A stretch of 59,903 bases of DNA from Thermomicrobiales bacterium (GTDB lineage Bacteria; Chloroflexota; Chloroflexia; Thermomicrobiales; UBA6265). The stretch is taken from NCBI GenBank assembly GCA_041390825.1, contig JAWKPF010000028.1, forward strand, positions 1 through 59,903, given 5' to 3'. Under the pieces are notes generated by a model. That model was not told the origin of the DNA. It saw only the letters and a program-made list of their open reading frames with translations, and ran no database searches. The translations under genes and the position numbers were made by a program. Shown here in pieces: positions 32,239 through 39,997 of this stretch. The stretch's first letter is position 1; every line of letters begins with the position of its first letter.

Positions 32239-33048
32239 CTACGCGCCGGCCGCAGCGGCGACTTCGTTGCGAATGTTCTCGTAGCCCTTCTCTTCCAGCT
32301 CGAGGGCCAGCTCCGGACCGCCTTCGCGGACGATGCGGCCGTCCATGACGATGTGGACGAAGTCGGGCTTGATGTAGTTGAGCAGCCGCTGGTAGTGGGT
32401 GATGAGCAGCATCGCCATGCCGCTGCTGTCGTGCAGGGCGTTGACCCCTTCAGAAACGACCTTGAGCGCATCGATGTCGAGACCCGAGTCGGTCTCATCG
32501 AGAACCGCCAGCTGGGGCTCCAGCAGGGCCATCTGCAGAATCTCGGCCCGCTTCTTCTCACCGCCGGAGAAGCCTTCGTTGAGATACCGGGTGGCGAACG
32601 AGTCGTCCATCTTCAGCATCTCCATCTTCTCGCGCATCAGCTTGCGGAACTCGCGCGGGGTGAAGGGCTTGGCCTCGCCGCCGTTGAGCGCGATCTCTTC
32701 GGCGCGCGCCTCACGCACGTTCTTGACGGCCATGCGCAGGAAGGACGCCATCGAGACGCCGGGAATGACGGTTGGGTATTGGAACGCCAGGAAGAGACCC
32801 TTCTGGGCGCGCTCATCCGGCGACCATTCGAGGATGTCTTCACCCTTGTAGCGGATGGCGCCCTCGGTCACCTCATAGTCAGGATGTCCGGCAATGACGT
32901 AGGCCAGCGTGCTCTTTCCGGAACCGTTGGGGCCCATCAGCGCGTGCACTTCACCGTCGTTGACCGTCAGATTGATGCCCTTGAGGATTTCCTTGTCCTC
33001 GATGGAGACGTGAAGATTCTCGACCTCGAACAATGGTGTCTGCGACAT
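32239..33048 (-). CDS. sufC: Fe-S assembly ATPase SufC
   Basis: A 269-residue ABC-type ATPase that drives the SufBD scaffold. FEVENLHVSIEDKEILKGIN opens the protein. Walker A is GPNGSGKST (about residue 37), the signature FSGGEKKR and Walker B AVLDETDSGLD; DETDSG is the SufC hallmark. There are no membrane segments. ATG at 33046-33048 is preceded by GGAGG; the open frame upstream is noncoding. It is the first suf gene after fur. Confidence 0.96.
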   Translation of the reverse strand: MSQTPLFEVENLHVSIEDKEILKGINLTVNDGEVHALMGPNGSGKSTLAYVIAGHPDYEVTEGAIRYKGEDILEWSPDERAQKGLFLAFQYPTVIPGVSMASFLRMAVKNVREARAEEIALNGGEAKPFTPREFRKLMREKMEMLKMDDSFATRYLNEGFSGGEKKRAEILQMALLEPQLAVLDETDSGLDIDALKVVSEGVNALHDSSGMAMLLITHYQRLLNYIKPDFVHIVMDGRIVREGGPELALELEEKGYENIRNEVAAAAGA

Positions 33049-33113
33049 ATAGGGAAACGTTCCTCCTCGTACACGGTCCGGCGCCGACCGCCGGAAATAC
33101 AACTGGTTGATTT

Positions 33114-33187
33114 GGGTCCAGTGTCCAGAATCCGATGCCCAGAGCGATTCTCATTGCCCTGGACACTGGACCCTGGACTCTGGACCG
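33114..33187. repeat. Heptamer inverted repeat element, TGGACYC type
   Basis: Four units at 33114-33141 (GGGTCCA, GTGTCCA and two diverged) face four clean TGGACNN units at 33160-33187 over an 18-nt spacer. The right arm ends at the base directly next to the fur stop codon. The left arm is 65 nt from the sufC start. Confidence 0.88.
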
Positions 33188-33643
33188 TTAGTTCGGTTTG
33201 CGCGAACGAGACCCGTCCTCCCGCGCGCCATCCCGTCCTGCGGCACGACAGATCGGGCAGAGCCCGACAAAGACGGTGTGGTGATGGGAGATCGAGAAGC
33301 CGGAACGCTCCTCGGCAACATGACGGGCCATCAGGGCCTCGGGAACGTCGACATCGGCCAGGGCGCCGCAAATGGAGCAGTGCACATGGTCGTGCCGTTC
33401 GCACCGGCCGTCGTAGCGGCTGGCCTGATCGGCGAAGGTGAGCTCCTGGATGAGACCGTGCTCGGCCAGGAGGTGGAGCGAGCGATAGACGGTGCCGTAG
33501 CCGATGCGCGGATCGCGCCGGCGCACACGCTCGAAGATCTCGCCCGCGGTCAGGTGGCCGTCGGCCTCCTGCACGGTTTCGAGGATCATCGCGCGCTGGG
33601 CGGTTTGGCGATATTCGCGTTTCGGCGCCGGTCGGGCGTCCAT
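33188..33643 (-). CDS. Fur family metalloregulator
   Basis: A 151-residue Fur/Zur/PerR-type repressor. The winged helix covers about residues 12-80 (LTAGEIFERVRRRDPRIGYG, TVYRSLHLLAEHGLIQEL). RCERHDHVHCSICGALADV gives the HxHxxCxxC metal site and FVGLCPICRAAG the second CxxC, so a structural Zn site is complete. ATG has AGGAG 9 nt upstream. As first gene of the suf operon it takes the place held by SufR in actinobacteria, and probably couples Fe-S assembly to iron or peroxide. Whether it is Fur, PerR or Zur cannot be decided from sequence. Confidence 0.93.
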   Translation of the reverse strand: MDARPAPKREYRQTAQRAMILETVQEADGHLTAGEIFERVRRRDPRIGYGTVYRSLHLLAEHGLIQELTFADQASRYDGRCERHDHVHCSICGALADVDVPEALMARHVAEERSGFSISHHHTVFVGLCPICRAAGRDGAREDGSRSRKPN

Positions 33644-33676
33644 CGATGCTCGGTTCTCCTGCGCTCACCCTCTAGT

Positions 33677-33711
33677 TGAGAATGAGTCTCGTTTACGCAT
33701 TGGACAGTATA
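33677..33711 (-). promoter_or_regulatory. Fur-box-like site and -10 of the suf operon promoter
   Basis: TGAGAATGAGTCTCG (33677-33691) matches the 7-1-7 Fur box well in one half and partly in the other. It stands just downstream of a minus-strand TATACT -10 box (33706-33711); no good -35 was found. Binding here would block fur-suf transcription. Confidence 0.5.
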
Positions 33712-34002
33712 CACCTATTCAATCATTGGATATCGTCTTGGGCCGAATTTCATGGCGCTGATGCCGTGCGTCGCATACATGCGCGGCCCAGTCACCCCGC
33801 TGATCATGTGCCCATCATCGTTTCGCCAGGTCTTTACATGATGCTTGCCCTGGCGTAGGATATGGATCAAGAGCGTCGCGTGCGATCGGAAGATCGCGCG
33901 GTGTGGGGCGCTTTCTCGCGTGCCGTTCTCAGATGATCGGCAACAACGGGCGACGGCTGGCCCAACTGCAGGTTCCCACCGCGCCCTGAAAGGGATCGAC
34001 TC
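33712..34002 (+). promoter_or_regulatory. Intergenic region with a promoter for the flavoprotein gene
   Basis: TTTACA (33833-33838), 17 bp, TAGGAT (33856-33861) forms a plausible promoter about 142 bp upstream of the flavoprotein start. The rest of the divergent gap shows no gene. Confidence 0.5.
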
Positions 34003-35823
34003 GTGTCGGATCACGATCTGACGCGCGAATCACGTCTCCGTGTTTCGCGACGCAACTTCCTCAAGGCGAGCGGCGCCGGAGCGGTGGCCGCTGCCGGTTC
34101 TCTGGGAGCCATCCCCCTCTCACAGTCGAAAGCCTTCGCGCAGAACGGCTGGGATCACGAATACGACGTGGTGGTGGTCGGTTCTGGCGGCGCGGGATTC
34201 GCTGCCGGGATCACGGCCAAGTCCCTTGGCAGCGATACGGTGATCCTGGAGAAGGGCACCTACGTCGGTGGCACCACGGTCGTCTCCGGTGGCGGCATGT
34301 ACACCCCGAACAGCCGGCAGATGGCAGAGGCCGGGCTGGAAGATCCCAAAGAGGATCGCCTCAAGTACATGGCGCGCTATGCGTGGCCACACCTCTACAA
34401 CCCGGACGATCCCCAGCTCGGTCTCGACGACCACGACTGGACCATGATCAATGCCTACTACGATCTCTCCCCGGAGGCGATGGCCTATCTGGAAGACGTC
34501 GGCGCGGCGAAATGGACCCTGCAGACGATCTACGGCCGCACCGATGGCCAACTGAACGTCGATTACCAGGCGCAGTTTGCCGAAGACGTCATGAAAGAGG
34601 GCGGCACGCTTGCCTCGCTGGACCCCGATGGCGTCCAGTCGGGCGGCGGCAACCTGATCGCTGGCTATGAGGCCTGGGCTGCCGAGAACGGGCTGCCAGT
34701 GCTCCTGCGGCACCGGGCAGAACGGCTGCTGCTCAATGCCGCCGGCGAGGTGATCGGCGTCGAGGTTGCGGTAACCGAAGAGGGCGCAACCCCGGAGGCG
34801 ACTCCGGCTGCCGCTGTCACGACGGTTCAGACGTTCCGCGCGCGCAAGGGAGTCATCTTCGGCAGCGGCGGATTCTCCCGCAACGCCGACCTCATGCGCC
34901 ACATGATGCCCGGTCCCTACTACGGTGGCTGTGGCGCTCCGACCAACGAGGGTGACTTCCTGAAGATGTCCTCCGCGGTCAACGCGAAGCTCGGCAATCT
35001 CTACCAGGTCTGGCGCAACGAAGGCATCTGGGAACAGGCGCTCGCCAGCGAAGCCGCGTACAACTGCGTCTTCTATTACAACGGCGATTCGTTCCTCATG
35101 GTGAACCGCCGCGGCAAGCGTTTCACCAACGAGCATGCCAATTACCAGGATCGCCCGACGGCCCATCTCGACTGGCTCGCCACCGGCGCTACCTATGACA
35201 ACCTGCTCGGGTTCCTGATCTGGGACACCCGTCAACAGGAGAACTGGGCGACCGGGTTCCCGCTGCCCGTCGATCCCACCACGTCGCCCTTCGTGCTGAT
35301 CGGTGAGACGCTGGAAGACCTGGCCGCAAAGATTATCGAGCGAGTGGCATCCATCCCGCAGGTGACTCCAGGAATGGCGCTCACCTCGGACTTCGCCGAG
35401 ACAATGGTTGCCGAGGTCACGAAATTCAATGAGTATGCGGCGGCGGGCGTCGACCCCGACTTCTATCGCGGATTGTCTCCGTACGACTCCGCCTGGAACT
35501 CATTCCCGATGAAACTGACCGAGTGGCCATCTCCCGATCAGCCAAATGCCTCCATGTACCCCCTGTCGGACACCGGTCCGTACTACGCGCAGATCATGAC
35601 TGCCTCCGCGGTGGACACCAGCGGGGGACCGGTGATCAACGAGAACGGCCAGGTCATCACCTGGGAAGGCGAACCGGTTGTCGGCCTCTACGGCGCGGGC
35701 AACTGCGTGGCGTGCCCGAGCGTGAATGCCTACTGGGCGGGCGGCGCGACGCTGGGTCACGCGCACACCTGGGGATATGCCGCGGCCAAGCACGCGCATG
35801 CATCGGCCGGGACGTCCGAGTAG
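34003..35823 (+). CDS. Tat-exported FAD-dependent oxidoreductase (fumarate reductase / ketosteroid dehydrogenase-like)
   Basis: A 606-residue exported flavoprotein of the FAD_binding_2 family. The GTG start has AAAGGGA 8 nt upstream. The leader VSRRNFLKASGAGAVAAAGS is a classic twin-arginine signal, used for proteins exported with cofactor. YDVVVVGSGGAGFAAGITAK is the FAD loop near residue 50. VSGGGMYTPNS and the C-terminal GLYGAGNCVACPSVNAYWAG, followed by LGHAHTWGYAAAKHA, close the flavin site. A Pro/Thr/Ala insert (about residues 262-272) is a surface loop. The substrate may be a steroid, a dicarboxylate or an aromatic acid. No haem or quinone partner is encoded beside it. Confidence 0.9.
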   Translation: MSDHDLTRESRLRVSRRNFLKASGAGAVAAAGSLGAIPLSQSKAFAQNGWDHEYDVVVVGSGGAGFAAGITAKSLGSDTVILEKGTYVGGTTVVSGGGMYTPNSRQMAEAGLEDPKEDRLKYMARYAWPHLYNPDDPQLGLDDHDWTMINAYYDLSPEAMAYLEDVGAAKWTLQTIYGRTDGQLNVDYQAQFAEDVMKEGGTLASLDPDGVQSGGGNLIAGYEAWAAENGLPVLLRHRAERLLLNAAGEVIGVEVAVTEEGATPEATPAAAVTTVQTFRARKGVIFGSGGFSRNADLMRHMMPGPYYGGCGAPTNEGDFLKMSSAVNAKLGNLYQVWRNEGIWEQALASEAAYNCVFYYNGDSFLMVNRRGKRFTNEHANYQDRPTAHLDWLATGATYDNLLGFLIWDTRQQENWATGFPLPVDPTTSPFVLIGETLEDLAAKIIERVASIPQVTPGMALTSDFAETMVAEVTKFNEYAAAGVDPDFYRGLSPYDSAWNSFPMKLTEWPSPDQPNASMYPLSDTGPYYAQIMTASAVDTSGGPVINENGQVITWEGEPVVGLYGAGNCVACPSVNAYWAGGATLGHAHTWGYAAAKHAHASAGTSE

Positions 35824-35833
35824 CACTGAGTCA

Positions 35834-35865
35834 CGAACCGTCTGGCCGATCGGTCAGACGGTTCG
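35834..35865 (+). terminator. Hairpin terminator after the flavoprotein gene
   Basis: CGAACCGTCTG (35834-35844) pairs perfectly with 35855-35865 over a 10-nt loop that is itself self-complementary. It starts 10 nt past the stop. There is no T tract. Confidence 0.6.
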
Positions 35866-35880
35866 GCTCCTCACCTATCG

Positions 35881-36558
35881 ATGACCCGAATGTCACGAAC
35901 ACTGAGTCAACTGCTCTATACGCGCATCCAGGACATCCCCGCTTCGCCGCGCATCGTCACCCTGCATGGCCACAAGGGACACGGAGAAGATCCGGCGCCG
36001 CTGGGAAAGGCTGCTGCGCCGCATGGGCGGATCATCGGCCTTCAATCCTATAAGGGGGTTTATGTTGGCCGTCAGGTCGTCGGATACACCTGGTATGTGG
36101 GCCCGAACGACCGGCCGTCGCCGGTCTTCTTCGGCGATGCGCTCGCTGAAATCGAGCGATTTCTCTGGGACGAACTCGATCGCCAGCCAACCGGCGACCC
36201 GGAGCGGCCGTTCCTGCTCGGAGTGGAGCAGGGCGCGGTGATGGCGCTTGCCGCGGGGCTGGCCGTGCCGGATCTCATCTCGGGTGTCATTGCCATCGAT
36301 GGCGCGCTCCCGCTCGTTCCCGGTTGGGATCCGCCGCTTGCGCCGCTCGAGCAGTTGCCGGTATTACTCCTCGGCGACTTGCCGGTGACCTCGGACGCTC
36401 CCGTGCTTCGCGGCGACGAACTGGCGCATCGTCTCGAGAGCTGGGGTGCAAGCGCCCACTGGAGCAACCCAGACTCCGATGCAGAGCGGGATCGGCAGAT
36501 GTCGGATTGGATCGCCAGGCAAACGACCCGTTTCGGCTATCCTGTGGCGGACCAATAG
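35881..36558 (+). CDS. Alpha/beta-hydrolase-fold protein lacking the nucleophile serine
   Basis: A 225-residue protein related to the phospholipase/carboxylesterase group. RIVTLHGHKGHGEDPAPLGK resembles the oxyanion-hole region. The nucleophile elbow near residue 120 reads LLGVEQGAVMALAAG, with Glu where GxSxG has Ser. Later VPDLISGVIAIDGALPL matches the strand after the elbow, and PVLLLGDLP the next. A clear catalytic Asp/His pair is not obvious at the C-terminus. It may be a non-catalytic binding protein or use another chemistry. ATG at 35881 is used; a second ATG at 35890 is possible. It is followed by marR 24 nt later. Confidence 0.8.
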   Translation: MTRMSRTLSQLLYTRIQDIPASPRIVTLHGHKGHGEDPAPLGKAAAPHGRIIGLQSYKGVYVGRQVVGYTWYVGPNDRPSPVFFGDALAEIERFLWDELDRQPTGDPERPFLLGVEQGAVMALAAGLAVPDLISGVIAIDGALPLVPGWDPPLAPLEQLPVLLLGDLPVTSDAPVLRGDELAHRLESWGASAHWSNPDSDAERDRQMSDWIARQTTRFGYPVADQ

Positions 36559-36582
36559 GCAATCCACCTACTCGAGGACCGA

Positions 36583-37104
36583 ATGACCGACGAACGGCGA
36601 GACGCGTCCCGGCTCGCCCTGGCAAGAATGATGCTCGACGCATTGCCGCGGTTCGGTCATTGGGCCGATTCGATGCGCGAGTTCGAGACGCCATTCGGCG
36701 CCATCGGCTATCGCCAGGCAGCCATCCTCTGGGTCTTGCGCTATCAGCTCCTGCCTCCGGATGAGATGACCCCCACCGGGTTCGCCAACTTCTTCCGCAT
36801 CCAACCAAGCGTGGTGACCCGCGCTCTGGCGAAGCTCGAATGCGGTGGGTACATCGCGCGCACCATCGATCCACAAGACTCGCGCGTTTCCCGCATCGCG
36901 ATCACGCCCGCGGGACACGCCATCAGCGTCCATATCGAACGACTCTACGTAGACGATCTGCTCTGCGCGCTGGCGCCCATCGACGATGCCGAGATTGACC
37001 AGCTCCAGGCCTCGGTCGAACTCCTGAGCTCGATCGCCGAGCGTCTCGATCTCCTGCACCTGGGCCGCACCCAGCGAGCGCCATCTGGCGACTCGGAACG
37101 CTAA
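36583..37104 (+). CDS. MarR family transcriptional regulator
   Basis: A 173-residue regulator. The winged helix is visible as TGFANFFRIQPSVVTRALAK followed by LECGGYIARTIDPQDSRVSR and IAITPAGHAI, the standard MarR recognition helix and wing. The N-terminal helix pair (about residues 1-50) gives the dimer interface. GAGGAC precedes the ATG. It is 24 nt from the degenerate hydrolase gene and probably in its transcript, so it may regulate that gene or itself. No ligand is indicated. Confidence 0.92.
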   Translation: MTDERRDASRLALARMMLDALPRFGHWADSMREFETPFGAIGYRQAAILWVLRYQLLPPDEMTPTGFANFFRIQPSVVTRALAKLECGGYIARTIDPQDSRVSRIAITPAGHAISVHIERLYVDDLLCALAPIDDAEIDQLQASVELLSSIAERLDLLHLGRTQRAPSGDSER

Positions 37105-37220
37105 CTCGCGATGAGTGGCCCAGAGCGCCTGACGGCGAGTACAGTTTTCCCGCGTCACACATTGGGGCGCGCGTATTCGCTCCTCCTTGATACAGAAACA
37201 GGGGGAGAGGGAGATCCTGC

Positions 37221-38012
37221 TTGGAATTGCTAAGCAATCCTGATGTGTGGATAGCGTTGCTGACGCTGACCGCACTGGAAATTGTGCTGGGCATCGACAA
37301 CGTCATCTTCATTTCGATCCTGGCCGACAAGCTCCCTCCGGAACAACGAAAACGCGCGCGGTTGCTCGGCCTGACGCTGGCCATGTTCATGCGTATCGCG
37401 TTGCTGTTGACCCTCAACTGGATCGCGAACCTCACCAACGAATTGTTCTCGATTGCCGGGCATGGGTTCTCCGGACGCGACTTGATCTTGTTGGCGGGCG
37501 GTCTCTTCCTTATCTACAAGGCGACGTCCGAAATCCATGACAAGCTCGAAGGCGATGAGCATCACGCGCAGACTGGCCCCGTCAAGCACGCATCGTTCAG
37601 CGGGGTAATCGTGCAGATCCTGCTGCTGGACATCGTCTTCTCGCTCGACTCTGTGATCACGGCAGTCGGCATGGCGGAAGACATCGAGGTCATGATTGCG
37701 GCCGTGGTGATCGCGGTGCTGGTCATGCTCTTCGCGTCTGGCCCGCTTTCCAATTTCGTTTCCAAGCACCCGACGGTCAAGATGCTGGCGCTTTCGTTCC
37801 TGCTGCTGATCGGCACCTCGCTCGTGGCGGAAGGGTGGGGCTTCCATATCTCGAAGGGCTATATCTACGCGGCCATGGCCTTCTCGGTCTTCGTCGAGAT
37901 TCTCAATCTCAAGATGCGCAGCAAGGCGGAAACGGTCGTGGAACTCCGCGACTCGGAGCGCGCGAGTTACGAATCGGAGCTTCCCGCGCCAGGCGCCGTT
38001 GCAGAACACTGA
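37221..38012 (+). CDS. TerC family integral membrane protein
   Basis: A 263-residue polytopic membrane protein. The start is a TTG with a GGGAGAGGGAG stretch upstream. LLTLTALEIVLGIDNVIFIS in helix 1 and LLDIVFSLDSVITAVGMAED in helix 4 carry the conserved acidic residues of TerC proteins, expected to bind a divalent cation such as manganese. Seven helices are visible, with the cytosolic loop HDKLEGDEHHAQTGPVKHAS between helices 3 and 4. Members are linked to tellurite resistance, Mn export and metallation of secreted enzymes. It is a single-gene unit with its own terminator. Confidence 0.93.
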   Translation: MELLSNPDVWIALLTLTALEIVLGIDNVIFISILADKLPPEQRKRARLLGLTLAMFMRIALLLTLNWIANLTNELFSIAGHGFSGRDLILLAGGLFLIYKATSEIHDKLEGDEHHAQTGPVKHASFSGVIVQILLLDIVFSLDSVITAVGMAEDIEVMIAAVVIAVLVMLFASGPLSNFVSKHPTVKMLALSFLLLIGTSLVAEGWGFHISKGYIYAAMAFSVFVEILNLKMRSKAETVVELRDSERASYESELPAPGAVAEH

Positions 38013-38044
38013 GCCCCCTTCAGAGATGATGCATCAGACCCAGA

Positions 38045-38070
38045 GACGGAGCCGCCTGGCTCCGTCTTTT
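38045..38070 (+). terminator. Intrinsic terminator of the TerC gene
   Basis: GACGGAGCC (38045-38053), loop GCCT, GGCTCCGTC (38058-38066), then TTTT. It starts 33 nt past the stop. Confidence 0.9.
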
Positions 38071-38344
38071 GGCGCTTGTCGCATAACTATGGACACCGAA
38101 TCCAGAAATCTATGCAAATCAAGCGCGCCATTTGTATACAAGGTGCAATGAATGCGATATCGAATTGCTCTGGGCTCACAACGCTCACAGGAACCTCTAC
38201 GCTACGCAAAGATCGAATGGCGATGGGTGAGCTCGCACGTTCGTTTGGAAGGGTGTCGACCCTGAAATCGGGCTTTCTCCGGCCATAACCAACGATCTTC
38301 GCCGGCAAGCGCCGGCGAGTTTTGTCAACCGGAGGTGCAGTACG
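38071..38344 (+). promoter_or_regulatory. Leader region of the Cys-rich protein gene with internal terminator-like hairpin
   Basis: TCGCCGGC (38299-38306), AAGC, GCCGGCGA (38311-38318), then GTTTTGTC, ends only 9 nt before the GGAGG ribosome-binding site. A palindrome TTGTATACAA lies at 38132-38141. The hairpin could end upstream transcripts, or act as a leader attenuator. No riboswitch class is recognised. Confidence 0.45.
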
Positions 38345-39001
38345 GTGGACGGTCGGCAGTTCGATTCATTGACGCGCGCGTTTGCAGAGCGGGCGTCACG
38401 GCGATGGCTTCTGAAACGGGGCGCGGTTCTCGGAGCCGGAGCAGTGGCGCTTGCAGGCATCGATTCCACGAGCGCCGCACGGCGCGGTAGCAATGGAATT
38501 TCCTCCATTTGCCGCCCTGACGGAGCCGGTGGGTATTACCGCGATACGGTTCCCACGATTCAGTTGCAGGCAGCGCTCAACGACGGCGCAATCATTTCCG
38601 ATTGCTGCGCGCACGCGGAATGCGGTTCGTCGAGCGAATGCTCCAACGTCTACTGCGATTTTGCAGCGGGCGCGTGCGCGGTCGACAATCTTGACGGCTA
38701 CTCTTGCACCCGTCCGGGGTGCGCCAATGGGCGCTGCCTCGAAGGCGCCTGCGTGGATCCCATCCCCTACTACTGCCCCGGCGACGGCGTCTGCAATATC
38801 TGCAGCTATGACGCCTGCGCTCACTCGTGCGACTGCTGGGTACGGCCATGCTACGTCAACGACTACCAGTGCGAAGACACCTACTGCGATGCCGCGCAAG
38901 GCGGCTGTGTGGTCTATCCTGTCAATGAGGGTGGCGCATGTGACACCTACGGCATCGAAGGTGTCTGCATTGCAGGTCTCTGCGCTTCACTGCCGGAGTA
39001 A
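38345..39001 (+). CDS. Cys-rich exported protein, paralogue 1
   Basis: A 218-residue exported protein of unknown function. The GTG start has GGAGG 9 nt upstream. The leader has an unusual conserved front, VDGRQFDSLTRAFAERASRR, before the hydrophobic stretch; RR at its end suggests Tat export, with cleavage near TSAARRG. The mature part begins SICRPDGAGGYYRDT, shared with the next gene, and contains about 24 cysteines in short C-x2-6-C spacing such as VCNICSYDACAHSCDC. Many disulfides or bound metal are expected. It resembles no catalytic family I know; a structural or protease-inhibitor-like surface protein is possible. It is followed by its paralogue 59 nt later. Confidence 0.8.
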   Translation: MDGRQFDSLTRAFAERASRRWLLKRGAVLGAGAVALAGIDSTSAARRGSNGISSICRPDGAGGYYRDTVPTIQLQAALNDGAIISDCCAHAECGSSSECSNVYCDFAAGACAVDNLDGYSCTRPGCANGRCLEGACVDPIPYYCPGDGVCNICSYDACAHSCDCWVRPCYVNDYQCEDTYCDAAQGGCVVYPVNEGGACDTYGIEGVCIAGLCASLPE

Positions 39002-39060
39002 CTACGGATCGGCGCCTGTTGTAGGGCGCTGGCTTGGCATGGCCAGGAGGTAAGCACGAC

Positions 39061-39888
39061 GTGGACGGACGACGGTTCGACGATCTCGCCCGCATCTTCG
39101 CATCGCGCACAGATCGACGCCAATTGCTCCGGCGGGGAATCGGTGCGGTTGCAGCGGCTGGAGGGCTGATCCAGGCGTCTCCTGTGGACGCCGCGCGCCG
39201 CGGCAAGCCACCGACAACGGCAATCTGCAATCCCGATGGCGCCGGTGGTTACACCCACATCACGATCAATACGGCTCTCCTTCCCGGCTATCTCGCTGCG
39301 GGCGCCTTTGTCGACGCTGGTTGCTGTTCCAGCGTTGACTGCGGAGCCGGAAGCGATTCGTGCGAGGAGCTGTTCTGCAACCCGGCTACCGGAGCGTGTG
39401 AGACCACCTGGCTTGCGGACGGCACGGAGTGCACACCGAACGGGACGATCAACCATTGCCGCCTGCCATACACCTGCCAATCAGGGGTGTGCAGCGAAGG
39501 GGTTGGCGTCATATGCGCCGAGATCTTCGGTTGCACCCGCTCGCTTGGGTGTGACCCAGCCACCGGTCAGTGCCGAACTGGCCCTCGTCCGGACGGAACA
39601 CGTTGTTTCCGGTCGTCTGGATGCGTCGATGGCTTCTGTTCCGACGGCGTCTGTGTCGATCCGCCTGTGATCGAATGTCTTTCGAACGCCTGCCGACCGT
39701 GCAGCTTCGATGCGTGCACCGGCAGTTGTGTCTGCTACAGCGTTGCTTGCTTGACTACCGATTGCCGGTCGGGACACTGTGATCCCGAAGTGGGGTGCGT
39801 CTTCACGGACATCAATGACGGGCTTCCCTGCCAGGATGGTGGCCTGACAGGCACCTGCAATGCCGGAGCTTGCGTGATTCCGATCTGA
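39061..39888 (+). CDS. Cys-rich exported protein, paralogue 2
   Basis: A 275-residue relative of the preceding gene. The GTG at 39061 has AGGAGG 10 nt upstream; an in-frame ATG at 39034 precedes that site and is rejected. The leader VDGRRFDDLARIFASRTDRR repeats the conserved front, and mature AICNPDGAGGYTHIT repeats the first block. About 30 cysteines follow, with CEELFCNPATGACE and LGCDPATGQC as an internal repeated unit (C-[DN]-P-A-T-G-x-C). This unit resembles Cys-rich repeats of secreted proteins in myxobacteria and Chloroflexota. The protein is probably surface-bound; function is unknown. Confidence 0.8.
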   Translation: MDGRRFDDLARIFASRTDRRQLLRRGIGAVAAAGGLIQASPVDAARRGKPPTTAICNPDGAGGYTHITINTALLPGYLAAGAFVDAGCCSSVDCGAGSDSCEELFCNPATGACETTWLADGTECTPNGTINHCRLPYTCQSGVCSEGVGVICAEIFGCTRSLGCDPATGQCRTGPRPDGTRCFRSSGCVDGFCSDGVCVDPPVIECLSNACRPCSFDACTGSCVCYSVACLTTDCRSGHCDPEVGCVFTDINDGLPCQDGGLTGTCNAGACVIPI

Positions 39889-39920
39889 GCCATGCTCCAG
39901 GGGCGCCCTCTGTTCGATTC

Positions 39921-39949
39921 GCAGCGCCAGACCATTCGTCTGGCGCTGC
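39921..39949 (+). terminator. Hairpin terminator after the Cys-rich pair
   Basis: A perfect 12-bp stem (39921-39932 with 39938-39949) and a 5-nt loop, 32 nt past the stop. Only a weak T-rich tail follows. Confidence 0.7.
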
Positions 39950-39997
39950 AACCATTTATCCTGTAGCAGGAGATTGGTTCAGGAGACGAGGGAAACC

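Noticed and set aside
27408..33187. CRISPR array as explanation of the suf-gap repeats
   Set aside because: Units are 7 bp, contiguous and in opposing arms; there are no 25-40 bp repeats, unique spacers or cas genes.
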